Origin: Adineta ricciae
Lineage: Eukaryota > Rotifera > Eurotatoria > Adinetida > Adinetidae
Assembly: GCA_905250025.1 (NCBI GenBank)
Contig: CAJNOJ010000308.1
Location: 52,088 to 116,087, forward strand
DNA length: 64,000 nucleotides
Direction of reading: 5' to 3'
The first letter of the stretch is position 1; the number at the start of each line of letters is the position of its first letter. The notes beneath the pieces are model-generated. The model ran no database searches. It had not been told where the DNA came from and saw only the letters and a program-made list of their open reading frames with translations. A program made the position numbers and the translations under genes. This document shows positions 36,114 through 47,186 of this stretch, piece by piece.

Positions 36114-38322
36114 ATCGGGTAACAATAGTTTGTGGTCGTCATTGTACGAGTGATGGGACAATTTCCTTTCAAAAGGCGTTTGCATAACTATATAATGGTG
36201 GTGGTGGTGGTGAGAGTGTTAGGGACATGCACGTCTTTCATCAAGAAATGAATAGATTGCAACTTGACTTCGACATGTCGGGGACACAAGAAAAGGAAAT
36301 CGACAAGATAGAAATCAATTAACACATCCGTAGTCAAACAATTGTCATTTATAGCGAATCAGTCCGATCCGTCTTCGGATTCTGACATGAAATTTGTCAG
36401 AAGAGCTGATAAGCGATGACGAGAACGAAAGAGAAAGAGATACATTAATCAGAAGAGTTTTTCAAGAACAACGAGAACATCTTATCGAGAGAAAGTGAAT
36501 AGTTCAGATTCGCCAATGATGCATCCATAATTTATGAAGAAAACACGCTCTTATTAGATTCCTCAACTAAAGCTTTCTTCGAAAGGTTTTCTTCTCAGAT
36601 CTCATTCAATATTTACCGTCTATTCTGATACATAGAAATCAAATCCACTGTTCCAACGCTTCTGTTTTACACTTGTCTGTGCACGAACGTTGTTTGTGTG
36701 CCTCTGGTAGTATTATTGTCATTCTTTTCTCGCACTTTTTCTTTCGCTTCATCTTGGTATTCTCCCACTCTTTCCGTTTTTTCTTCTGCTCTTCTCTTTT
36801 ACTAGTCAAAGTAATAAGCAACAGCATCAGACAGAGACCTCCTTCAGTGCTATTGCTTTCGATCGATTGATCGCAATGCTCGACTAACTCTTTGAGATAA
36901 GCATCTAGAAAAAGAAGTCGACATTTGATAATCAATACACAGATCTTGCCACACACATACAAGATGACTGATGCAACAAAAGAAATCAAATCAATTGATT
37001 TTTACAATGTGTTTAAGTAATTGATTTCTGATAAGTCATTGTCGGTTTCTCATTTCAAGGAAATGTCAGTCAAGAAAAAAAATTTCATTAAGAAACAAAT
37101 AACAATATTTTTCTTGCACTTGAAATCAACAATGTTTCTTGAAAGATCAAAGATATGTTTGTTATTTTATTAATTGATTGTCTCGAGAATACGAAAAAGA
37201 AAAGAAGAGCATCTGTACAAATTTTCATCTCGTACACATACCGTAATTCATGTCAGACTCTTTTCCTTTCTCTCTCTCTCTCCTATCAATGTCGTATGAG
37301 AGATCTTGGATTCGTCTCTTTCCTTCTTGTTAAGAAAACAACACGATGACAAATAATAATTAATTTTTTTTAATCATTTATTCGGATTGATGTCAAATTT
37401 GTAGTCTCAAGGGCTTCAAGGTCTATGAAGATATTCAAGAGACATTTCATTATTGTCGACAGCTGGGATATACCAGTAACCTCTTCATGTCCATTGTCAA
37501 TGCCAGCAAACTCCACAAGAAAACAGAACCAAATTCATAGTAGCAATTGTCGAGATGTTGACATATGACATCGAATTGATCTTCGGTTAATCATTAATTA
37601 TATTAATATGTGATACAGATATTCAGACTGAAGAAAAATTGAATTAACTCGAGTAATCGAGATTTGATTGATGAGAACAAATAAAAGCAGATTAGTTTAT
37701 ATCGATGTCGAACAGGAATGGTAATTTAATCAAATAGGTCTTACAGCGAAAGGCTACTTGATAGTTTCATGTCGATACTACTTTCTCTATCAGTGCAGAA
37801 GTATGATCCTGTCAAGATAATCACGATAAGCGATGTGTATAGCAACGGATTTAGTTTTAATTGTCAACCGACTGCCGAGACGAAGACGTGATTTCAGTGG
37901 CATTCGAATAAACGCGATGGCTTCTTCCACTGACAAACTTCAAAAACAATTTCTAGATGATTAACTTTGGATTATTCTATTGGTAATCGCCCTCTACAAC
38001 TGAGACAGATGTTGTTGATTGATTCATCAATCACTCCGTTGGAAAACACTCTAGACAGATAATATCAGAAAAGAAAAAAGAAAAACAATCGATTAACATT
38101 TTATGACTTGTCAGATCGATTCAATCAAATCTCATTATATCGATCAAATGACGGCTGATTTTGAAAATGATTTCGACAAATATTTCCAATGCAAACTTCA
38201 TTTCGATGAAATTGTGTTTAAATAGACGGCAATTAGATTTCTGTTTGTTGATCTAATCAATATACAGAAATCAACAAATACTAACTATATTTTCCTTACA
38301 TCAATATAGCCTTTATTTCGAA
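34603..38322. other. Large gene-free stretch between exchanger and TMEM26
   Basis: About 3.7 kb with no supportable gene, the longest in the window. It holds the upstream region of the exchanger gene and the 3' flank of TMEM26. Low-complexity content includes CAA/ATG-type repeats (35445-35515), GA tracts, a (CT)n microsatellite and a GGT run. Long minus-strand frames at 35.4-36.2 kb and 36.6-37.0 kb are repeats of RE, S, Y or K and look compositional. Confidence 0.5.
36085..36113. repeat. (CT)n microsatellite
   Basis: About thirteen uninterrupted CT units. A GGT trinucleotide run follows at about 36195-36213. Located in the long gene-free stretch. Confidence 0.9.
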
Positions 38323-40071
38323 TCATATTTCTACACTCAGACGATTACTCTCATTTGTCCCAGATCGTTTGTCGTTCGTGTTCATCTGTATAACTTCGAT
38401 TAATCCTCCCTGATCTCGTCGTCCTTGTGAAATGGTTGTGGCTAATATGACTGTGATGCGATACCATTGAAGAATAATGATTAAACCATTTTTGGAAGTG
38501 AAAAACACCGTGGAATAAGACAGAATGTGATAGTGAAATATGAGCACAGCACGGAAACAAAAAAATGGAATATCTTGAAGAAATAATGACATTAACATGC
38601 CCCAGAAGTCTGATGGACTACAAAAGAAGCGTCTCTCCGGTTCTTCTTTGATGACTAGACGACTTTTCCGACCACGCGAAATGGTAAATGCTAAACAGAA
38701 TTGCAGTAAACTAAATGTCCATAGAAGAAGAACTAATACGCTTAATTTAATATTCGTTCGGACCTGAAAAACAAGCAGCAGATTAAAGAAAACGATATCA
38801 TCACAAAATTCTACTTCTTTCTCTCTGAAAACTTCGAAGAATTCAATTATATCTGCAGCGATGCCAATATAAACCTAAGAGAAAGAAGTATCGACTTCCG
38901 TCTGAAAATAAATCTGTTTTTGTTTTTACCAACAATAATTGCGAAAGTTCTTCACGAGTCATTTCACCTTTTGGTAATAACCAACGACTTAAAATAAGTA
39001 CGAGCAAGGTCATTTGTTCGATAATCATATGCCATTCTCTGATGGTTAAATGCTTATTTAACTAAAAATAAATAAATCTTTCAGACGTGTCATCCGCAGT
39101 TCTAATTCTTTATGCAATTTACTATGAATGATAAATAAACGGAAATCAGTTTTTCTTTTCAAGGAAAAAAAAAGAATGATGGTGTTTTGATGACTACTGT
39201 CGAAAGGAAATCACATACACATAAAAAGAATTCTTTTGCTTTGAACTTAGACTGTCAGACTAGACTTTGAAATAATCGATGGACTTTACTTTGATCAGAA
39301 TATCTTGGGTTGTTTTCAGGACATCGTCTATTGATAGATCGGGTTTTTTTGTTGTGGTTAACATCGTTGAAAGAAGACGTTTTCGCCGACGTAGGTGTTG
39401 AAGTTCGTCTGGAAGATCTGTTTCATTAGAATGACTTGAATTCTCAACGGACTCAATCAGATCTACTAGTGTCGTACTAGTAGATACGCGTTGTTCAGGA
39501 ATCGGTAGTGATATCATGGTTTGGTTTGTTATCAACAAAGAATCATAACTTTGATTTAGTTCTAATAACCATATACATGGTACAATAGCACATAGGTAGG
39601 CAAGTGCTGATGGACAGAACCTTTGCAAAGGGTTTCATTTATGAACACAATTGATTTCGAAAAACAAGAATCTTCGCTCACCATTTGTATTCGTATCCTT
39701 TCCGTGTATAAACAGTCGCATAGGTTTCAATGAGAAGAAAAATAAGTAATAAAAGTAAATACCAGTAGTGTGTCTGATTCGTTTCTTCGACAAGCCGCCA
39801 GACAGCAATGACAGTCGAAAAAATAAATATAAAGCGCACAAACAAAGCTTGAATGATCATACATGATTCTTCAATTAGTTGAATGAATTTTTGACATCGT
39901 TGGGATGATTGGATATTCTTATTTGACAATGAATGGCCCGAACCGTGATGATATTCATAGAAATTCTTTTGCTAAGGACAAATTCATTGGATCTGCCATC
40001 GATTTTCAAATGTGAGTTCAACTTACTAGTATATCGATACTATGACGAACACGTCGTAATGGTGTATGCAT
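38323..40071 (-). CDS. TMEM26: TMEM26-like multipass membrane protein (copy 1, complete)
   Basis: Predicted 440 residues in six exons: 40071-40027, 39971-39682, 39620-39266, 39061-38930, 38874-38815 and 38763-38323. Matches to vertebrate TMEM26 as remembered: AVWRLVEETNQTHYWYLLLLL, YTRKGYEYKWFCPSALAYL, IVPCIWLLELNQS, LILSRWLLPKGEMTREELSQ, GIAADIIEF, LLWTFSLLQFCLAF and SKNGLIIILQWYR. About eight membrane segments are visible, with a hydrophilic loop containing RRRKRLL. The last intron is a stop-free 51-base insertion in frame; removing it restores the family spacing (REKEVRTN). The molecular function of TMEM26 is poorly known; in mammals it is used as a beige-adipocyte surface marker. The left boundary of the duplicated unit (38902) lies in intron 4. 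Confidence 0.87.
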
Positions 40072-40916
40072 GTTGATAACAAGAGAGTTATAAACAAAAT
40101 CTGATCGACTGATTTGTCGTTGGATTTGTAATGCAAAAGAAGTCGATTTACACAAAAAGAATGGATCAGCATGAAATGATTTGATTGACAAAAGACAAAC
40201 GAATGCTTACTCTTCGTTTATGGATTATTTATTAGATAAAAGAAATGAAAAACTACAGAACATATGCTATTCATTCACTGCTCATGTTTCTGCTGAATTC
40301 ATACATTAGCTTCTCTTGCACATTGTTGATTTAGCAAAAGTGTGACTTTCGTTTGATTTTATCTCTCGAGAACCTCTTTATTTCGCGTTGAAAAACGATT
40401 TCATACGAGTTTGATTGGACATGTGCTTCCTAATCCACTCTTTGCATTTGTATTTTTTTGTTTTTATCGCTACCTGAAATCCGAAATTGTTACCTTTCGA
40501 TGCATCGATCGGTCGTGGTCAAATGTGTGGTGACAGAAAAGATTCTATGGGAAGAAAAGAAAGGTCAATAAGAACAAAAATCAACTTATGGTTTCTTGTA
40601 TACGCCGTCGGCCATCCCCTGCGCGTTTGACTTTCTTTCTCTTTCTCCGGAGAAAATTAAAAAGAAGAAAACAAATGAAAAGTATAGAATTGATCAGATA
40701 TTTGTTTTACCCAGCCATGTCCTTATCACCAGGAATTTGATAACAATCGGTTTTCTTTAGGCACATCGCCTAGAATTTTCTAGATATTCGCACGGATTTA
40801 TTATACACTACAACATATCTGATAAAGTTACGAAAAGAAAAACGAAAAACAAGAAAGTTCATTCACCGAATGACACAAATGTTTGTTTTGTTTTGGTTTT
40901 GTTTCGAATGACTTAC
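40072..40916. other. Spacer TMEM26/hypothetical gene
   Basis: About 845 bases between the TMEM26 start and the last supported exon of the next minus-strand gene. It may include the terminal exon and 3' end of that gene. The part from about 40675 rightward is almost identical to copy 2. Confidence 0.4.
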
Positions 40917-41445
40917 ATCATGTAGATAACAATTGCCGTATCGTGATCATCGACAGTACTAAAGTTCATATGTATAGAACTGAAGTGTCCAAAGAAAAAA
41001 AAGCAAAAAATGTCTTTTTCTATTTTTTTTCTCAATACCTGGAGGTGAGTTTCACTGAATTTAATTCACGTAGAAATTGTAAAACATCGCTATCGTTTGT
41101 AATATCATAACATTTATCCATGAGACTCTTCGACTTTTTGGCCAGGGGCTTCATTTCATTGTCGTTATCTGTACATGACTTTCGTTTGCTGGTCTCGCTG
41201 CTCAGCGATGAGTGATACGTGGACACTTGATTAGAAGAATAAGAACAATCAGAATCTAGTAAATCACATACGAGTGCATAGGTTCGATTGAGTAAAACTT
41301 GTTTGTATAAAACTTGCGAACGTTGTCGACGCAGTTGTTTTTGTTTGGTTGTTGTTAAATCGAGTACATTTTGTGCTTCGGAGTAGTCAATATGAGAGAC
41401 AAAGACATTGGGAGAGAACGATAAACATTCGTTTTGTTGTGGCAT
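40917..41445 (-). CDS. Hypothetical nuclear-type protein, 3' end unresolved (copy 1)
   Basis: Exon 1 (41445-41039) encodes about 135 residues with ATG before PQQNECLSF. It has a basic helical stretch (TTTKQKQLRRQRSQVLYKQV, then LLNRTYALVCDLL) and a C-terminal basic patch (KPLAKKSKSLMDK) like a nuclear localisation signal. The helical block faintly recalls a SERTA motif; I would not name it on that. A phase-2 donor joins a 42-base exon (40958-40917) encoding VDDHDTAIVIYM. The terminal exon is unresolved: an acceptor at about 40770 gives an early stop, and another near 40830 gives a longer tail. Both copies keep the same frame, which supports real coding. The start codon is 540 bases from that of divergent DNAJB9. 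Confidence 0.6.
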
Positions 41446-41985
41446 TTTCAATTGTCGATTTAGTGATGAATGTCAACGAGAAGATAGAACATAGCAACAA
41501 ACGCGCATTGACGAAATGAGTCTATTTGTTTGAAATGAAAGACATCGTTATGGAGGATCTATAATTAAGATGGCGATTGGAGAACGTTTTTGTATGTTCA
41601 AAAGACAATGTACATAGATTAATTATGTAAATTTTTACGTTCTTAAAATAAGTTCATCATCATTTTCGATAAATTTTTACATCGAGCGCCATCTATCGAG
41701 AGTGTCATTATAAAATTAAATATCGAGTTCACTGTTTACTTTTTAAACATTACATAAGTTTTTATAAGATTTATTTCTTGCGATGGGAAAATTTTTATTC
41801 GAAATTTTTGTTACGGATAATCCCAGAACCAATGGTTGTAAGCAACATCAGGTCGATACTGTTTGACGTATAAGTATAACATAACATAATATAATAACAA
41901 ATGATAACGAAATCATACGAAAACATACATCGTATATATAACGCAATGCTTTCACAATAAACTTGATCGACAATCACTTCTGATA
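41446..41985. other. Divergent promoter region hypothetical/DNAJB9 (copy 1)
   Basis: 540 bases between opposite start codons, AT-rich, with counterpart at 54020-54551. For an ER chaperone one would look for an ER-stress element here; I did not find a clear one by eye. Confidence 0.4.
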
Positions 41986-42640
41986 ATGGACACTGGCATA
42001 TGGATACATCTTCTTACTTTACTCAGTTCTTTGATAATCGTTGCAGGAAAAGACTACTATGAACTCTTAGGTGTTAAACGAGATGCTACCGATAAAGAAA
42101 TCAAACGTCGATTTCGTCAATTAGGTATGTAGCTTAGAATTTCTTTTTTTTATTAAATTACTGTATTCTACTTTGTTCATAGCTTTACAATACCATCCAG
42201 ATAAAAATAAAGATCCCAAAGCTGAAGAAACCTTCCGTGCAATATCAGAAGCATACGATGTTTTAATTGATCCAAAAAAGCGTCAGCAATACAATGCACA
42301 AGGACATGAATTCTACACATCTTCAGCAGATCCAAATGGTTTTTCAAGTTTTCATTTTAATATGAATGATTTCAATCGACATTTTGATACTGAATCATAT
42401 TTTTCTCCGTATGATGAACACGATTCATTTGCTTTTCCTTTCGATTCCATCTTTGATGAACATGATGGCGAAGCAGCTTACTTCACCGACGGAAATCATT
42501 ATGATTTCGCTGATTTCTTCGGTGGTTTCGACGGAGGTGAAAGTATACACATGCATACACCTGGATCTTCCCAACAAAATTGTCGCACAGTAACAAGACG
42601 AGAAGGCAATTCAATATCCACTTTTACCGAATGCTATTAG
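41986..42640 (+). CDS. DNAJB9: DNAJB9/ERdj4-like ER J-protein (copy 1)
   Basis: Predicted 198 residues from two exons (41986-42124, 42183-42640) with a 58-base intron that contains a stop. A signal peptide ([15 protein letters not shown]) precedes the J domain [20 protein letters not shown], with the catalytic HPD at residues 51-53 (YHPDKN) and [16 protein letters not shown]. The middle is rich in Phe, Asp and Gly. The C-terminal [18 protein letters not shown] corresponds to the conserved end of ERdj4 (CRTVTxRRGN...TYTDC). The family acts in the ER lumen as a BiP co-chaperone in protein quality control and the unfolded-protein response. No ER-retention signal ends the protein, as in the family. 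Confidence 0.92.
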
Positions 42641-43029
42641 ATTCGTCTTCAGTAATTGTATTCTATTTCTCTATTTTTTTTGTAAAGATTATTTGTGTAT
42701 AGGATGAATACACCTTCCGTTCTTCATCACAGTTTTCGCATTTCTTTTTTCGAAGAGTAACATCTGAAATCTTGTAGCAAGTTTTTAATGTCAAATAAAA
42801 CTTCCGAGTCACGAGTTTTATACACAATATTTCGAAAATGTTTTGTGTTGAAAGCAATGCTATAGATCGATTGTTAAGCTTTGAAAATGAGAAGAAGTAA
42901 CAGATGACTATGAGGATACATGAAGACAACAAAAAGCTCGAATGATTTAAACACGACAAAAGGATTAGAAGAAGATTAATGAGTATCGATGGATGCAAAA
43001 TAAAAAGTTACTCACAGTGCTGAAAAAGT
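42641..43029. other. Convergent spacer (copy 1)
   Basis: 389 bases between the DNAJB9 stop and the stop of the next minus-strand gene. Relative to copy 2 it carries an extra segment of about 16 bases near 42900-42930. No gene seen. Confidence 0.4.
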
Positions 43030-43557
43030 TTATTTTTTCGTTTTACTGGTTGTAAACGGAAATTGAAGTGACATCGACTTGTTGAAAACTGTTGAATAAT
43101 TTGATGAGGGTGACGTTGGTGGTGGCCCATACATATATCGATGTTTTTGCTTTTTATACAAATTATTAGTTTGTTGTTGATGCCAATTCTGCATACGTTC
43201 TGTATGAGTCATTGGCATGCAAAGTATAGTCGAAATTGAAGTGGCATTAGATATAGGAGTTTCGGGCGAAGAATCCTGTGAGTCAGGCGAACTGTTTAAC
43301 ATTTGTGAACGGGAGAGAATATAACTTTCAGCTGCACTTTGCTGATAGTTATTACTTGGGGTAATAGGCAGTACCAAATGATGACGTGGTTTGGATTCTT
43401 TTTTAATCGAAGGTGTAACATCGTTCGTGGAAATATGCTCTTTTCTAAATATTGTAAGAGCTTTTTCATTTACCAAAAGAAAAATACATAACAAGCTCAC
43501 TTACGAAGATACATTCTGTTTTATTGTACGCAGAAGCTTTTTAGTTTGCTGTGCCAT
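43030..43557 (-). CDS. Hypothetical disordered protein (copy 1)
   Basis: Predicted 155 residues from two exons (43557-43505, 43444-43030) with a 60-base intron; phases close. The N-terminus is MAQQTKKLLRTIKQNVSS. The rest is hydrophilic, rich in Ser, Pro, Thr and Gln, with NSSPDSQDSSPETP and a conserved block MTHTERMQNWHQQQTNNLYKK followed by HRYMYGPPPTSPSS. There is no signal peptide, membrane helix or known domain. Copy 2 has the same exon lengths (53 and 415 bases), with substitutions scattered outside the QNWHQQQ block, which argues for real coding. Function unknown. Confidence 0.65.
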
Positions 43558-45331
43558 CGGCTTGATGTATCGTTAAAAGTGAGTCAATATTAGCGAACTC
43601 TAGACTTCTTTTGACGATGATCGAAAAAGAATTGAATACATCGTTTTTTAATGTTGTCGATACCACCCACAATGAAGAACCAACCGGTAATTTCGCTGCA
43701 GCGATATGTTAATTCGATTAAGTATTAAATATTTGTAAATACAATCGAAAATATGTTTGCCTAATACAGGCTTATATCTACACCAGAAGAAGAAGAAGAA
43801 GGAAAAAAAACAAGTCGTAATCAATAGAGCAATATTTACATCTGATCTTTATACTTGTTCTACCGACGTAGTCAACTACGTGGTATCGCTCGTTTTATCT
43901 ACTCGATTTATATTCACAGTTGATTATCTAAATAACTATCATTGGTTCTCTCACGTATGAGTATGTTGACGTATACAACAATGATAATATTGTTTTTTGT
44001 TCCATGATAATGAGCAATATTTACACATGTGTCATGTTATTATTCATTGAAATGTTTTTCTTTTAAAATTTTTTTTTATTTTCCACAGGATGGCGAAGTA
44101 TGATATTTGCCCACAAGTAATAACTAAAATGTGTTTTGGCTGCATAAATTGGATAAACATAAAGTGCCGTAGTAAGAATGACAGTTAAGTAAATAGTGAA
44201 AAATGAGTTTTACCACTAGACTAATTGACGGTACAGGACGATGAAAAAAAAGTACTTGTTGTCCGACAAAAGTAGTCTTTTGTCTGCTGTGTGAAAAAAA
44301 CGTAACAGTATGTAAGCAAAATGTTATTTATTGTTTTCTTTTTAGCGAGCGACACTACAGAAGCGAATTAAAGAAAATCACGCTTATAATTGCCAACAAC
44401 GAAGGAAATCAACGTTCGTATTCAACCAATACTAACAGGTAAAATCATCGATATATTGATACATCGAAGGATTTATAATGAGACACATTTTTAACGCTCC
44501 TCATTTTCATGAATGTAATTTGCTCATCTCTCTCTGCTAAGTTGATTATAGTTAAACGGTTTGTACCAATAAAAACTATTAACTGACTTGTATGTTTATT
44601 CTGTCAGTATAAGATTTTTTTCCTGTTCCAATCATAGATTGCAACATATTTTAAGAAATACGACTTTATTGGTAGTACATATTTTTTAATGAAAGAGTAC
44701 TTTACATGCGCATCATTTATTGAATGATATCTATCGTCATAATAGAAGAAATAATTTGCGCTGTACAGATTTGATTTTAACTAAAAAGTGCATCAGCTGA
44801 GAACGAACATATCGGTGTAATTCACTTTTAGTGTACCAACAAGTGTATTATTGTATATTGTGTGATTCGATATGCATAAGAAGAGATGATTGTAGCAGCA
44901 TATTTACATACAATATGTAAAACATATTGACAAATTGTTGAGAATATACTTTCGTTCTCAAATCGGCATCTGCATTTGTAAGAAAATGAACTCATCAATC
45001 ACATCCCATCTCATTGATTCTCATTCTTCTCTCGCATTCGACATTTGACTAGTTGGTCACATTCCTATGTGTTAACATTTGTTTTCTTTTCGAATACCTA
45101 CTTCGTCGTGTCGACGTTTGTTGAATATTTTATTTAATTGTTCTTACCGTACTTGTTCTATTCGTGGCGCAACGTTCTGTTTTTTTTCCTTATTCTTGCC
45201 AACCAATTTTTCTCCGTTGAATACAGATCAATTTGTAGAAAAGAAAAGAACAGCTTGACAACCTTTTTTTCAAAACAATTCTGTTCCTTTCAGTTCGCAC
45301 GAAAATTACACCTCCATTCTCATCATCAATT
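43558..45331. other. Spacer with weak small-ORF candidates (copy 1)
   Basis: About 1.8 kb between opposite start codons. It contains AT-rich DNA, an acceptor-preceded ATG at 44090 giving a 32-residue Cys-rich frame to 44188, and an exon-like piece around 44345-44440. Both persist in copy 2, but neither can be built into a convincing gene. The last 200 bases are the 5' leader of the B-box/SPRY gene. Confidence 0.4.
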
Positions 45332-46627
45332 ATGAACGATGCAATAATACAGTTTTGTAGTACATGTAAAGAACTTGCTGGATTCTATTGCAACGGCTGC
45401 AATAAAATCTTTTGTCAGTCACATGCGGATGAACATCGACAATCTCTTTATGAGCAATTTGATTGGTTAGCAGTCGATCATGATGATTTAGTCCAAAAGT
45501 TGAATCAAACATCTACAATCATGCAAAGAAAACTTCCATCAAGGCGAATTATCGATAGATGGGAGGAAGAATCTATAGAACAAATTCGACAAACGGCGAA
45601 TGAAGCTCGACATGCACTTATGGACGTCTTTAAACTTCATTTGAGTCAATTGAGAGAGAAATTAAAATTACTCACCGACGATCTAAATCAAATATACGAA
45701 AATCAAGAAAAAACATTCGATGAAAGAAATATCAAACAATGGGCAACAGATTTACGCAATATCAGACAAGATTTTCTCACAACGCCCGCGTTCACCGTGC
45801 GTATTCATGGAAACAAGCCTGTTGTCATGCCAATTATCAAAATTCAACCTGAACGAACATATCTCACTCCAACGACGCCATCGCAGAAGCCAGCAGGTTT
45901 AATTTCAATCAAATCATCACAAGCAACAAATCCATTCGAAGTTCTGTTTCATTCGACACAATCACAAAAACTCATCGATCATCCTCCGAATTCTCCTTTA
46001 CAAAAAGATGATCGATTTCATTCCAAATCCAATCATGTGAAAGTTCTTGATTACGGTCAATTAATTATTCATGATTCGACTAATGAAGATGCATCCATTC
46101 TTGGTTTAAATGAATATTCTCATGGTGAACATAGACTTTTCTTCCGTATCGAAAAGTTACCTGTCAACGAGTGGATTTTCTTCGGCATTATGTCGAAAAA
46201 TGGTACATTCAGTCAAAAAGCATACACCGATCCATCTGCTCACGGTTGGACAGGATACAACAATGTTTATATCCATGGCAAATCCATGCCTGTTCTCAAC
46301 GGATATCTCAGTAATATGCAAGTAAATGACTTTGTTGAATTAACAATCGATTGTGATCGAGAAACACTTTATCTTTGGCATTCACGACAAATGTATAAGA
46401 ATAAACTTCCTGTTGATAGACGTACATGTCCTTTTCCATGGCAATTGTTAATTAGTTGTCACAATGCCAATGCTTCCGTGCGTCTCTTACCGTTGTCGAT
46501 TGGTTCAATCATCAAACTTGAACAAGACAAATTAAATCAGAAAATGAAAATCAAAGAAATTGAATTTCCCAATCGAAAAGACTCGTTAACTATCCAAAAG
46601 AAATCGAGTTCCGTAGAAATTATCTAA
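45332..46627 (+). CDS. B-box / coiled-coil / SPRY-like protein (copy 1)
   Basis: Intronless, 431 residues. The N-terminal B-box-like zinc site uses Cys9, Cys12, Cys20, Cys23, Cys28, His31 and His35 (CSTCK...CNGCNKIFCQSHADEH). A long helical coiled-coil region follows at about residues 60-150. A disordered linker with a PSQKPAG segment comes next. The C-terminal domain (about 235-410) has the SPRY/B30.2-like pattern RLFFRIEKLP, EWIFFGIM, AHGWTGYNNVYIHG, NDFVELTIDCDRETLYLWHS and WQLLISCHNANASVRLL. It resembles a TRIM protein without the RING finger, so ubiquitin-ligase activity is not predicted. Function unknown. It is tail-to-tail with the other B-box gene. Confidence 0.85.
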   Translation: MNDAIIQFCSTCKELAGFYCNGCNKIFCQSHADEHRQSLYEQFDWLAVDHDDLVQKLNQTSTIMQRKLPSRRIIDRWEEESIEQIRQTANEARHALMDVFKLHLSQLREKLKLLTDDLNQIYENQEKTFDERNIKQWATDLRNIRQDFLTTPAFTVRIHGNKPVVMPIIKIQPERTYLTPTTPSQKPAGLISIKSSQATNPFEVLFHSTQSQKLIDHPPNSPLQKDDRFHSKSNHVKVLDYGQLIIHDSTNEDASILGLNEYSHGEHRLFFRIEKLPVNEWIFFGIMSKNGTFSQKAYTDPSAHGWTGYNNVYIHGKSMPVLNGYLSNMQVNDFVELTIDCDRETLYLWHSRQMYKNKLPVDRRTCPFPWQLLISCHNANASVRLLPLSIGSIIKLEQDKLNQKMKIKEIEFPNRKDSLTIQKKSSSVEII

Positions 46628-47186
46628 TAAACCTTTCACACTTATTGTTCACATATGTGTCCTTTGCGTCAAGTGCTTGTTTTCCTTTTCTTATTCTCAA
46701 TAGTAAATATAACATCTCGATGGTTCAAACAAAGAAAAAAAGTCATTGTTTGGTGTATGGTGTCGTGCGCGCACTGTTCATTATCGTCATATACGATGAC
46801 GGTGATTGTTCGATCGAAGTTGATGGCCATGTTGATTAACAAGGTCGTTGTTGATGATATGTTTCAGTGATAAAGGACGATTGACATGTATGGTGATATG
46901 AACGAATAGGTCAACGATGACGAAAGTATCATTTCCAAAAGAGTGATCCCGAGATAAAGGACGACGACGATTATTCTATCTAAGAAAATGAAAACTTACC
47001 GAACATTTGCACTCATTGTTTATGATGGAAAAGAAGTGAGAACATTGATGAAGTTGATGTTTCTTCGATTTCGGACAGGAGATATTCTATTTTCTGGCTC
47101 TCGGTTATTCAAAAAGAACACTTAATGTTCAACATTTGACTGAAATAATGAAATTCGATTAGATAAATGCAGCAACATACGATTTA
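46628..47186. other. Convergent spacer between B-box genes (copy 1)
   Basis: 559 bases. Most aligns to 59196-59712, but about 46937-47025 is unalignable with the corresponding 59506-59551. No gene seen. Confidence 0.45.

Noticed and set aside
35385-36989. Minus-strand frames of 116-251 codons
   Set aside because: The translations are runs of RE, S, Y, I or K from microsatellites and purine tracts; no conserved motif.
44090-44188. 32-residue Cys-containing frame after an acceptor, also kept in copy 2 (56635-56733)
   Set aside because: Four substitutions in 99 bases with no clear coding bias and no start context or partner exon; too weak to call a gene.
44230-44440. Exon-like piece with a 71-codon frame open in copy 2 (56770-56985) but not copy 1
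   Set aside because: The frame differs between copies through an A-run length change, so it is not conserved coding sequence.
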